Source of the DNA: Brienomyrus brachyistius
Lineage: Eukaryota; Chordata; Actinopteri; Osteoglossiformes; Mormyridae
Direction of reading: 5' to 3'
DNA length: 64,000 bases
Assembly (NCBI RefSeq): GCF_023856365.1
Contig: NC_064549.1
Coordinates: 8,325,608 to 8,389,607, forward strand
This document shows, in pieces, positions 1-22,440 of the stretch. The notes beneath the pieces were generated by a model. It was not told where the DNA came from. It saw nothing but the letters and a program-made list of their open reading frames with translations, and ran no database searches. The stretch's first letter is position 1, and the number at the start of each line of letters is the position of its first letter. The position numbers were made by a program, and so were the translations under genes.

Positions 1-650
1 CCCCCCCCCCCCGCCCCCGGGAAACATTAAAATTCGCAAACTAAACATACTTTCATTCTCCCATATATATTGTTTGCTATAAACCAGTTTATAAGAAGCT
101 CCTCACCTAGACAACAGCTCTACCGTATCTCTGGATTTCATAAATTGGTGCATCATAACATACCCACTATTCTTTCTCATCTCCCAAAGATTTCCTGAGC
201 GTTCATCAACAGGCTGATCAGCTCACCTAAAAGGAAGTCGCATACACATGACCTTCTAAACAATACAACCAAAAGAAAAATCACTAATTCACTGCTTTTT
301 AATAAACATGATTCTGAAACTGTCATACCGCATGCCAGTGTTAGATGGTTTGCAGTAAATAGTTTTAACACTTCTCTACTGACATCTATCAAATATTTTT
401 CTTAGGATGTTTCAAAAAACATTTCATAGGCATTAGGAACATGCTTCTGACGGGAACAGAAGACCATTATTACTGTATCATTCTTGTTCCTGAACTGGAA
501 AACGCTGGGCTGTTGGAAATTACAAAATGAGGACAAAAGTGTTGAGACCTAAGTACTTGACGGTCTATGATTTTCAAATGATCCTGACATCTAATGAACA
601 GTGATACTTGGTGCCAAGACAAAGTGAACGAAATGGCACTCGGATCCGCC
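1..650. other. 3' flank of HIF3A
   Basis: AT-rich sequence downstream of the HIF3A stop, probably 3' UTR plus flank. A variant polyadenylation signal (ATTAAA on the minus strand) is at about 298-303. The window opens with a run of C. No other gene was seen. Confidence 0.5.
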
Positions 651-13132
<12,482 letters not shown>

Positions 13133-13215
13133 TTGCGATTCGCTGGAAGGGCTCGAACACGTTTCTTCTTGCAGGACAGATTGTTATTGTTTAGGGTGGC
13201 CGTATCCCAAATGCC

Positions 13216-13243
13216 AGCGCCTGCGCGCATAATGCGCATGCTC
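13216..13243. promoter_or_regulatory. CG-rich NRF1-like motif upstream of HIF3A
   Basis: About 100 bp upstream of the HIF3A start codon lies ctgcgcgcataatgcgcatg followed by ctc. The TGCGCATGCTC part (13233-13243) is one base off the NRF1 consensus core. No clear TATA box was seen. This is a likely core promoter by position only. Confidence 0.35.
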
Positions 13244-14687
13244 ACAAAAAGCCCCAATTACCGGAGGGTTTCCGATCAAAGAAATCACATGTTACATAGA
13301 ACGGCAACCCTCGAACGAGACGACCCCTTAACTGAAAAAAAATGTTTTTTTATTGTAATTTATAAAGAAACTCGATATTTATTTTTTCTATTGATCACCC
13401 AGGCAAATGTTGTTCTAATTTTATGTATCTTACAAGTGTATTATAACTTCAGTTTCAATCTTTTGCAGTACAGGACATCGTGTTCCACGTTTGTCCAGCA
13501 CGACTGTACGTCAGCTGTATAAAAAAATCATCAGCTTTAAACCGCTTCTAAGCACGAGAAGTACCCCTGGAGAAACTGTTATGATTAAAATAGCCTTTCC
13601 CGTAAACCCTGGGTACAAGCACACGTGGGGAACACAGCCTAACAAAGATTTTAGGATAACATCATATAAACAACAGCTGTAAAACCTGACAATTCTTTTA
13701 ACGCCAGAAAGTAAGCGGTTTTTCTGGGTGCACTTATGCGCCATATTGACGCCTGAGAAGGTGTTACTCTCTGGAATGTCATTTCTATGAAAATGTCTCA
13801 TCAGTTTGTTTCGCCTCAAGTCGTTCGGACAAAGCGTCCGAATTCTTGGCGTTATGTAATTTTCGTTCTATTGACAGGAGGGTAACATTTCAATTTAAAC
13901 CATTCTGCTTAAAATCCTAAACATCGCTATAAACATCTCGTGCACGTTTGAATTCATAACAACTTAGTACTGGTTTTTATAACTCAGCTAGAAATCTATA
14001 AGGCTGTTCTGCCATCAGAAATCAGCCGAATTATAATATCCTCAATCATTGCGGTTGTATTACACCTCAGCAAGATAAACGGTTAGGAGTCTGGTTTATG
14101 GATCTCGTTGTGAAAATGTTAATTACAATTTAGCAAAAGGCATCTGATTAAAGACAATAAGTTATATCCTTTCATAAAAGAATAACAAAAACACTTGATT
14201 TTATAATTTGCCTTTATATTGACAGTACTGAAATGCAAATGTATGGCCAGTCCTTAGACGGGTTTTACATACGCTTCATACGATTTTTTATATGAAGCAA
14301 AACGTAGTGCTCCAAGTACGTCGTTTGAGAAAACCTTCTTCTGGAAACTATTTATCATCTCATCTGTTTTCTGTAATTGAACCAAATAAATATTGCACAA
14401 ATCTGGGGCCTGTTCTGGAAATGCAGCGCAGGGCATAAGGTAGGTGACAATTTAGGTGAGACAGCAACCATCCATTGCAAGACTCTGGCATGTATGCAGA
14501 GAAATATTCGCTGAATTACACCAGATAATTCAGATAATTATCATTTTATCTTGATGAGTGTGCTTTTGGTTTGTGGCAGGAAGTATTTACGAAAGCAGGC
14601 AGAACACACAAAATCTGTGCAGTACCCATAAATCGTTACAACTGATGATGCAACACAACCTACCACCACTCTGAAAAACTTGAAAAC
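13244..14687. other. Intergenic DNA between HIF3A and the TM7SF2-like gene
   Basis: AT-rich, no coding exon seen. A CACGTG/ACGTG site at about 13622-13627 could serve as an E-box or hypoxia element for HIF3A, but such short motifs occur by chance. Confidence 0.4.
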
Positions 14688-14693
14688 TTTATT
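14688..14693 (-). terminator. Polyadenylation signal of the TM7SF2-like gene
   Basis: AATAAA on the minus strand, 83 bases after the stop codon, implying a short 3' UTR ending near 14670. Confidence 0.6.
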
Positions 14694-14775
14694 GAATATG
14701 TAATGCCACAGATCCGACAGGGTGCTTCGATAAAACCTTAACCGATAAATGGGCTTCTTGTTTTCCTGATGGGGC

Positions 14776-14936
14776 TCAGTACACGTACGGCACCAGCTTG
14801 TAAGGCACGCGCCGGCAGTACTCTCGCCAGGCCGCACCGTGTTTGCTGCTGCAGGCCTTCTCGATCTCAGCAGCCCGGCCGCGCAGCAGGTTGGTGCATT
14901 GCAGGGCTGGCAAGTACGGCAAGAAGCTAGCGAAAC
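14776..14936 (-). CDS. tm7sf2: TM7SF2-like last exon
   Basis: Encodes [40 protein letters not shown] and [13 protein letters not shown] with a TGA stop. It aligns without gaps to human TM7SF2 from CG to the C-terminus. The hydrophobic LPYFYLLYFTALLVH helix is replaced by a less hydrophobic stretch, and the RDE of HREARDE is EIE. Confidence 0.88.
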
Positions 14937-17900
14937 CTGAAACATATAATAGGTCAGTCTCCCTCTCATTTTCAATAAGGCATAAAAAATTTATTTCATT
15001 GACTAGGCCTAGGTCTTATTACAGTATTTGATGTGCGACACTTACTGGAAAATTATAGTAATTGTGTAAATTTTTTGTACTTGTGTTTGCAACAGATGAC
15101 TATGTTTAGTTATGGTCAGCTAAGCTAGGCTATGTTAGGCTACGCTAGGGTAGGCTAGGTTATGTTTCAATGGTGTGGGAGGAGGGGGAATCTGACAAAT
15201 TTTCATTTATGTAAGTGGCTGACAAATAGTGTATTTGCGTAAGTAGAGGAGTGTCTGTATCTCAATTACGCATTGGAATGAAAATAGAGAAAGTGGAGGC
15301 TTTTCCTGAACTGTAATTCACGTTGTAGCATGTCGTGGTGTTACGTGGTGCAATGGCGACAAAGAACCAACGGTAAAAATCAGTACGGTGTCTCACCGCA
15401 GGGCAGACACCAGGCAAGGGTCATCAGGATGTCTCCCAAATAGTTCGGGTGGCGCACCCAACCGAACCAGCCAGACACTAACAGCTTTCTCCCTGAAGGG
15501 CTGGACATGGTCTCCAGGTCTGCGTGAGGGAGGCAGGTGTTACGTGACTCGGAGGATGTTCTCACAGAAGTTTGGATAAGATGGTAGACATACAATACAT
15601 ACGAGCAAATGCAGGGTCATTGGGATTTTTACGGAATCCGTCCTTCTGGCTGTTAGATAGGTAATACACAATGAAGCCAGTTCCTGTAAGACAACGAAAA
15701 ATGGGGGGATTGATTTGACTGACAATGAGGCGCATTTACTTGTTTGAAATAATTGCCTAATGGATAGAAGATATTTATTTTCAGAAGGAGAAAAAATATT
15801 AATCAGAACTAGGAAAAGGCAGTGACTTGGATAGGATTCCTACCAAAGATCAGACAGATGAGTGTCACTGCAATGGGGTTGAGGTGAGCAGGCCGATGCA
15901 GCAGAAAATAACCAGGAACACTGGAATAAAATGGAATCCATATATATTCTCCCAGAATCATCAGGAATCCAATGCCATCCTCTGTGTATTCTTTCGTGGG
16001 CAAAACAGTTTCCTATTAAGAACAGAAAATATGATTAATTTGAAAAATGAACTTCAAATCCCAAAACAGCAGCGTGCCATTTAGATGTGATCAGCGGCAT
16101 GCATGTGTACAATTCGTCTAGGTAAAAAGTGTCTAGATAAAAGCGTTTGACCCTTTTGACTACTGGCAAAATTAAATATCCTGGCAACAGTTTAAACATG
16201 GAGCGAATGAAATGTTTCATTGTCAGTGCATCATGCTCTCATCTTCAAAGACTAGAAAAGCTGTCGCAACATTCCTCTATGAATTGTCATGTAATGTTTA
16301 AAGTTTAATTTAATGAGCGCTCCGCAGACTAAGACGCAGTACACATCAAAACTGGCATAACCCAAATAAAAAACACACCATACTTGCTTGAGAGCATGTA
16401 AAACATTTGCTTTAAAAATTATTTTGTACATTAATGCTCAAGGGGTGATTCACTTTCAGTTAACTGTGCAGAAATAAAAACACGGAGAATTTGATATTTT
16501 CTGTTTGCTTCATATATTTTAAACATGGAAGCTGGACAGCGGACAAATATTTTGTTGGTTTTAGCTTGTATTAAAGCTACGTGTGTGGCATCTCTGTTAA
16601 GAGAAACCTGGGGGGTTTATTAAAGTGATTTAAAAAAAAAATCATCTTGAGACATTAGGCTTTGTTAATTTCTTCATATATTTTCTTGTGTAATGAAGAA
16701 GGAGAGAGAGGGAAAGGCAGGGAATACAAGAAAAAAAGAGGAGAATGACCATGAATGAAAAACGGCTATCACCTCATCGACGAGGAAGTCGATAATGTAA
16801 ATCATCTGAAAGATCACGACAAGCAGCAGTGGGGGGGAGGGCCAGCCCCGCACCTCAATCTCTGTCAGCAGGTAGCAGATGTCCACCAGGGCCTTGTCGG
16901 TGAGACAAATCATTTGCAAGGACGTGGTCAAGCAGAGGACTCTCCAATGTGCTGTTCAGCTGTCGCAGAATGTAAATATCTAAGCTGAGAGCCCTGTGGT
17001 CCATGATGCAGGTAAAGCCACCTACCCATCCGATAAACCCGATTCTGACCATGACGAACAGCTTCATATCGATCCCACCGATGGATGGGTCCCTCTCTCT
17101 TCCTAAAGCAAACGCCTGCAGGAAGTTTCCTGGCAACAGCACCATCGTAGAGGTTGTAAAAGGCGGTGGCCAGAGGTGTGTGCAGGTGTCATGTACACAA
17201 AACTAAGGTTCTTGGACTTTCTTTGATCACATACCCTTATCTCCATAGTTCACCAGCTGTTGTGGGCAAGCCCTGAAGGAGCGTATGTACAGAGCGATGC
17301 TGAGCAGCAGGGATACGGCCGCACAAGCCATCACCAGCTGTGGGACTTGGCCGCTGATCATTGATGCCCGAAAAATGCCACGCTGCCACAACGCAGCCAG
17401 GAGCAGCAGTGTCACAGATAGGGCATGCAGGCCTGTGAGAAATCGTAAAAGTCAGGCTGACGAAAGAATCTGCATGTGCCATATTTACCGTTAAAATCCA
17501 CCCACTTAGCCCACTTCGTCTGCACAGTAGGCCACAAACAGGAGCTGAAACGAATTTTAGAACCCCTCATACAATAACAAAAATTCTACCATAAAATATA
17601 TTTAATAAGAGTCTTTCCTAAACTGAAATTAATTAAGTCAATCAAAAATTCTTTTCTTCCTGATCTGAACCTGAACATTTCTAAATTGTTCTTTATGGAC
17701 ATGAAGCAAAAACAACCTTCTTGGTGAAAATCCATTATTGCCCATTGATAAATATAACTCTATGCCTACTGGCAAGCGTGGTGGTGGGGGGGGGGTGGAA
17801 TCACGATCTGTGTTTTTTATGCTTTTTTTTTTTTGTACTTGGATGAGTCAAAATCAATAAGAGAACCATGGATTCTGAAGTGTACCAGAATATTCTTGAA

Positions 17901-20900
17901 CATAATGAAAGGTCATGAGTCTGTGAGTCACTAAAAGTACGTGTTCCAACAAGTCAATGATCTCCAGCATTCAATCACATTTACAAAAGAATGGACTGAC
18001 TAAGTCAAGGTCCTGTCCAATCCAATCAAGATTCTTTGGCAGGACCTGATGCAGACAATGTTCAAAACACCCCCACGTGTCTCCATTAGTTGTGTAAGAG
18101 CCAATAATCAAATTTTAAAAGTACAGAGTGGGTGGTGTGTCAGTTGGTGAGATGAGGAATCTGTGTCCCTATCTGGAAGGTTGTGGGTTCAAATCCCATG
18201 GCTAGTAGAGTAATCCTATTACAGTTGATAAAGGAATGGCCCTTAACAATAACTGGCCCAGGGACACCTTATCCCTGTCCTCTGACTCCATGTTTACGGA
18301 CTCTGCTTTTAAAAAAAAAAAACTCAAATTTCTTACCATTCATACTGTATTTTATGCATCTTCCATCATGTCCCACTTTGCCTTCAACTACCTGAATAGA
18401 AAGTAACAAATAAATATATTTCACAATAAATAAAGGTTACCCTGCAATCCGTCCTGTTCTGAATGTTCCCTGCCTATGTTACATTGGGTTAGCAGATCGG
18501 TCGATAAAAGGCAGCTTAAAAGGTCAAGGGCATTTATAAGACCACTTCTCTGTCCTATAAGAACGAGCCCCACCTTTTCCTGTCGCTATCCGCCACCTTG
18601 TCACATTTCTCACGTCTGTGCTGACCCTGAGGCATGGGCTGTTTTGCGTTTCCTTCCCAGAGAAGCCTCACCCAACTCCCATTCCATTTCCATCTCTCAG
18701 TGCTGCCTCACAAAGTGCCATTCTGTTCCTACATCCTATCCTCCACCGCCCTGGAGTAGAGCCACCGATCCCCCTCCTCTATTGTTGAACAAAGAGAACT
18801 CCCCCGCTCCCTCCCCCACCCCACAGGGATCAATAGAGTTCTGTCTTATCTTTATATTACCTCCACAGTGTCTCTTAATATGGGAGTAGGATAGCACCTT
18901 CCCCAGCAGGGGGGGCACTTCCATCGCCTGCTCCTGTACTCTGTGCCAATGGAGGGGGTTATCTTTGATTTGAATAAAAACTGAAGTTGGCCTCCTATTT
19001 CCCCACAGTCTGCAAAGCAGTTCAGCCCTGCCATGTCAGTGCCAACCGTAATGAAACTGTATATTGTTAGATTTCAGATTTTAAGCCAGGATTTTATTAC
19101 TTTTCCCTTTGCTCATTTCAAAAAGGCATTTTACCAAATTCCCAAGTGTTGTTTCATGTATCTTGGGGGATTTTTTAATGGTTCTGCAATTTATGATGTT
19201 TTTGTATCCAGTTGACCTTCAAATCAGTAAGGCTTAATTGAGTTGTTCCTATTTTTACTAACAAGTTGGACTTTCTAGAAAGTATTTCGTATATTACAAA
19301 GTGCAATACATGGGTTATTTGGTTTAAAAAAATATATTTTTTACATTAATGTGGCTTACTTTTTGTTTTTTAGCTAATTATCGGCTATTGTCATTTTAAA
19401 AATTAAACTATTTCTTAATTATATTTGAAACAATTATATTAATGCCCTAAAAATGAAGCCATTTTATCTTTAAACTGTAAATACAATGTCTCTCTAAAAG
19501 AAAAAGAAACAAATAGAAAGTAGAAAAATCAAATAAATTTAGAAAATAAAATTCTACAGATTTAATCAAACGACCTAATTAAGCAAGAGCAGCCATGAAA
19601 ACAAAGTTTGCCGAAAACAGAAAAGACCAAAAACTATTTTAGATACGGGAAAACTTTTTAAGCATTCAAATGAATAAAAAAGTAAAGGCAAATTATTGCA
19701 ACATTGAAAGTTATGTGGACTTTGTACTGGTCTGTACTGGTGAAGAGAGAAATGAGTCGAAAGGAAAAGCTGTCGATTTACAGGTTGATCTACGTTCCAA
19801 CCCTCGCCTATAGTCACAAGCTCTGGGTAGTGACCGGAAGAATGAGATCACGGACACAGGCGGCAGAAATGAGCTTCCTTCACGGGGTGTCTGCGCTCAG
19901 CCTTAGAGACAGGGTGAGGAGCTCAGACATTCGGGAGGGACTCAAAGGTGGAGCCTCTGTTCCTCTGCATCAAAAGTAGCCAGCTGAGATGGGGAGGTGA
20001 TTTCAGCCACATCCAACCAGGAGGAGGCCCCGGGGCAGACCCAGGACATGCTGGAGAGATTATAACTCTCAGCTGCCCCCTGTGACCTGATCCCGGATAA
20101 GCAGTGGACAATGGATAAACGGAGGGAAAAGTTTCACTTATAGCATTAAGACTTAATACAGAATAAAATAATACATATAAGATTTTTCGAAACATTCTAG
20201 TAAAGTATGTGTACATCCTTAAAAATTACTTATAAGGAGTAGAAATTAAGTTTTTCTTGTAGGATATTCAGGAAGATACTTGATGCTAGAAAGTGATTTC
20301 TCCTGGCAAGAAGAAGAGGCAAACAGTTTTGACTCACCTTGCCAAATGGAAGGCAGTAAAGCACCCCCTGGAGGACAGTATATGTCACTACAACCTGTAG
20401 AGCTCCCCAGTCCCACAGTTTTGTACTCCCGCTGCCGAGTAACACCCAGGGTTCCGAGGGAGGTCTGCATCCCTCCAGAATTAGCAGCAATGCCACAGTA
20501 AGTAACGTGCACAAAAGCAAAAGAACTGAAACACAAAGATGCACAATCAGAAAACAACACAGAATTTCCAAAAGTGACATCAAGAACACAGTATGCATTC
20601 CATATTATTAAATCAATATCAATTATTAAAATCTGGTTGTACATGAACCTCTCCCGAACTCACAAGCATTGTTCCAGACATCGTGTTCTTCATTTTTTGG
20701 AGTAGGTCTGTTGTTTTTCACTCTTTCCAAGCTCTCCTTAGTGTTGGTGCAGTGAGGCACAGAGATCCCATTTGCCTTCAATACCAAGACCAAATTATAT
20801 GATAATATTCAGGATTCAAAACCCAAACGTTGGTGATATGAGGCAGTGTGGCCCACCGTGCTGGGCCCTGATAGCTCATGATAAATTTTTATAACATTTG

Positions 20901-21121
20901 TTCATGCAGCATATGCACACTTATTCACAAACAGGGGTATTGAACTTTTAAACCAAGGTATAACTTGTTAGTGGATGATTTGACATATGTGAAAATTCAA
21001 ACATATTAATGTTTATACACGTTTATACAAACATATTAATGTCTATACACACAGACGATTAATTAAAAAATTAGAGATTTATATCTTGCCTCACCTGCTT
21101 TAACGATGTCGACTCTTCCAT
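14776..21121 (-). CDS. tm7sf2: TM7SF2/LBR-family sterol reductase-like membrane protein (11 coding exons, 437 aa)
   Basis: Member of the LBR/TM7SF2/DHCR7 family, whose members are multi-pass ER or nuclear-envelope proteins; TM7SF2 and LBR are delta(14)-sterol reductases in cholesterol synthesis. Coding exons: 21095-21121, 20664-20775, 20338-20525, 17489-17519, 17235-17432, 17026-17129, 16773-16892, 15844-16012, 15603-15683, 15397-15519, 14776-14936. All phases agree; the sum is 1314 bp. Human TM7SF2 is 418 residues from memory. Strong family blocks: [19 protein letters not shown] (about residue 360), [14 protein letters not shown], and the C-terminus [15 protein letters not shown]. There is no Tudor domain, so it is TM7SF2-like rather than full-length LBR. 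Several usually invariant residues differ (GRELNPR is GRERDPS; the VHREARDE region is RGRAAEIE), so enzyme activity is uncertain. A diverged paralog is possible. Confidence 0.85.
15113..15167. repeat. GGCTA-rich degenerate tandem repeat
   Basis: Units of the type taggctacgctag and taggctaggttatg repeated over about 55 bp in an intron of the TM7SF2-like gene. Confidence 0.65.
15397..16012 (-). CDS. tm7sf2: TM7SF2-like exons 8-10, conserved reductase core
   Basis: Exon 8 (15844-16012): [20 protein letters not shown], the family's DGFGFMLAFGDLVWVPF region. Exon 9 (15603-15683): [20 protein letters not shown]. Exon 10 (15397-15519): [20 protein letters not shown] then [20 protein letters not shown]. 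This is the best conserved part and identifies the family beyond doubt. Confidence 0.93.
16773..17432 (-). CDS. tm7sf2: TM7SF2-like exons 5-7
   Basis: Exon 5 (17235-17432) gives [20 protein letters not shown] and a further hydrophobic helix. Exon 6 (17026-17129) gives [20 protein letters not shown] then [15 protein letters not shown], aligning with GNPIYDFFLGRELNPR and the RPGLIGW of the family. Exon 7 (16773-16892), starting after gacaag, gives [20 protein letters not shown] and [19 protein letters not shown]. Confidence 0.82.
17489..17519 (-). CDS. tm7sf2: TM7SF2-like exon 4, 31-bp micro-exon
   Basis: Sequence between acceptor actgtgcag and donor gtaaat encodes [10 protein letters not shown] plus one base. 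It bridges exit phase 0 of exon 3 to entry phase 1 of exon 5 ([14 protein letters not shown]). The normal family loop (about 18 residues, EG-LKDG-RLRYPIN-like) would be shortened. A stronger-looking acceptor 23 bases upstream would break the frame. Confidence 0.5.
18125..18300 (+). mobile_element. tRNA-derived SINE fragment
   Basis: A Pol III A-box-like stretch (gtcagttggtgagatgagga) and B box (gggttcaaatcccat) are followed by the gcccttaac-type and cagggacaccttatccctg segments typical of fish V-SINE/HE1-type elements. Lies in an intron of the TM7SF2-like gene. Confidence 0.65.
19704..20112 (+). pseudogene. Non-LTR retrotransposon (LINE) reverse transcriptase C-terminal fragment
   Basis: The plus strand reads [40 protein letters not shown] and [20 protein letters not shown], then [11 protein letters not shown]. 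This is the well-known C-terminal part of fish LINE ORF2 proteins. After a frame break come further family-like segments ([20 protein letters not shown]) and a 3' end with ggataagcagtggacaatgg. 5' truncated and decayed. Confidence 0.8.
20338..20525 (-). CDS. tm7sf2: TM7SF2-like exon 3, first two membrane segments
   Basis: Encodes [20 protein letters not shown], a luminal-type loop, then [20 protein letters not shown] and YCLPFGK. The [17 protein letters not shown] part corresponds to the family's LLLQALL-LPVGK segment. Entry phase 1 and exit phase 0 agree with the neighbours. Confidence 0.8.
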
Positions 21122-21145
21122 TGCAAAAGAAAACGTGATGCCTTC
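21095..21145 (-). CDS. tm7sf2: TM7SF2-like first coding exon
   Basis: Starts after acceptor gtttttag, carries 24 nt of 5' UTR, then ATG at 21119-21121 and MEESTSLKQ up to donor gtgagg. The acceptor before the ATG implies a non-coding exon upstream. The next exon (20664-20775) continues [20 protein letters not shown] in phase and ends in WNNA. Confidence 0.7.
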
Positions 21146-21189
21146 CTAAAAACACAATAAGGTTCAAACATTTCATTCAAAGGAGAATA

Positions 21190-21345
21190 TATAGTGGCCA
21201 CTTTATTAGGTACACCTAGCGTGTACAAGGCAGGACCCACATTAGCCTCCAGAACCATTTTAAGAGGCAAGTTCAGACCTTTTTGCATTTCTCCATTGAC
21301 TGACTGCTTTTTGTTCATTAAATTATTCTCTGTACAGTCTAGACA
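21190..21345 (+). mobile_element. Tc1-like MITE end fragment
   Basis: Begins with tagtggccactttattaggt acacct, a terminal sequence common to a group of fish Tc1-like elements. The opposite end was not found. Confidence 0.45.
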
Positions 21346-22395
21346 CTCTCACACCAGTAGTGGAGGAGGTGGGGGTCACTGCCCCCGGGCTCCTTACAGC
21401 AGGCGTCCCACTGCAAAAGTTACCAATGGGAAGCCCCCACACCCCCCTGTACGGCAAATTTTACTGAGTGCCCCTTTTGATCACGGAAAATACGCGACAA
21501 TTTACTGAGAACCTCCCCTCCGACCTAAGAGGCATTCCTGAACGCAAGTCGTGGTTTACGGTTGAGAAAAGTGTGGAAAGTACACTAAAGCTGTTTTAAC
21601 AAGTTTATCTTTATGTTAAATTCTTGGAACTGTGTCCAATTTTAAGTTCGATTTAAAGTTTTAATACGTTTTTTTATAGTGATGTATGTAACAACACGTA
21701 AAGCCGGACATAACGTGACGTTTATTTAAGGTAATCAAATTTGAAGACTACGCAAAAACCACGTACAGTATTGGCGCAGGTAATTTAATACTGTCAAATC
21801 TAGTTCTCTTAATAGTATTCATGTATTAGGCATAAACGTATTTGTTAATGTATAAAGGCCCTGTTAGGGGAGCCATTAACAACGACAGCAGGTTTGAATA
21901 TAAAAGATATAGACAAAGTAGGTTCTAAGAAACGTCTAGAAGAATTTAATGGCATTTAGTAGATCGTATGCAATTATGATTATACTACATTTGGGCACCA
22001 ACCACGGCTGCATGTCATTTCATTTCCTTTTAATAATAGATCAGTCTACAGAACATTGCAGTTTCTACGAACAAAATGTTATCAGAATTTTCTTCATATA
22101 GTACTTAATATAATTTCTATATTCATTTCAGTAGTCCTTGATTTGTGTCTGAACATATGTGTATGAACGGCAATCCACTAATATTCCTAATCCTGATGGC
22201 CGGATAATTATCTTAATGCCTGCACTCCATCAAAATCAACTTTTTGCTAAAAGGCTGAAAAGTTTTCAAACATCCGTATCTTTTGTCTCTTGCCTGGCAT
22301 ATTGACACTTGCAGACATGCAGAAACATACACAAGATTTTTCATGAATCCAAAAACAATATACTATAGCTGTCCAGTGATTACGTATTTGCTTAC

Positions 22396-22440
22396 CTGCT
22401 GCTGACTGAAGTTCCAGGCGGTAATTTCAGTGCCTCTGTT
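22396..22440 (-). other. Possible 5' UTR exon of the TM7SF2-like gene
   Basis: A minus-strand segment ending in CAG followed by the consensus donor gtaagc. It lies 1.25 kb upstream of the first coding exon, which needs such a leader exon. The 5' limit is a guess. Confidence 0.3.

Noticed and set aside
16893..16931. TM7SF2-like exon 7 starting at an upstream Met (MICLTDK)
   Set aside because: Family alignment needs [10 protein letters not shown] directly after IGW; the acceptor gacaag at 16893-16895 fits phase 0 exactly.
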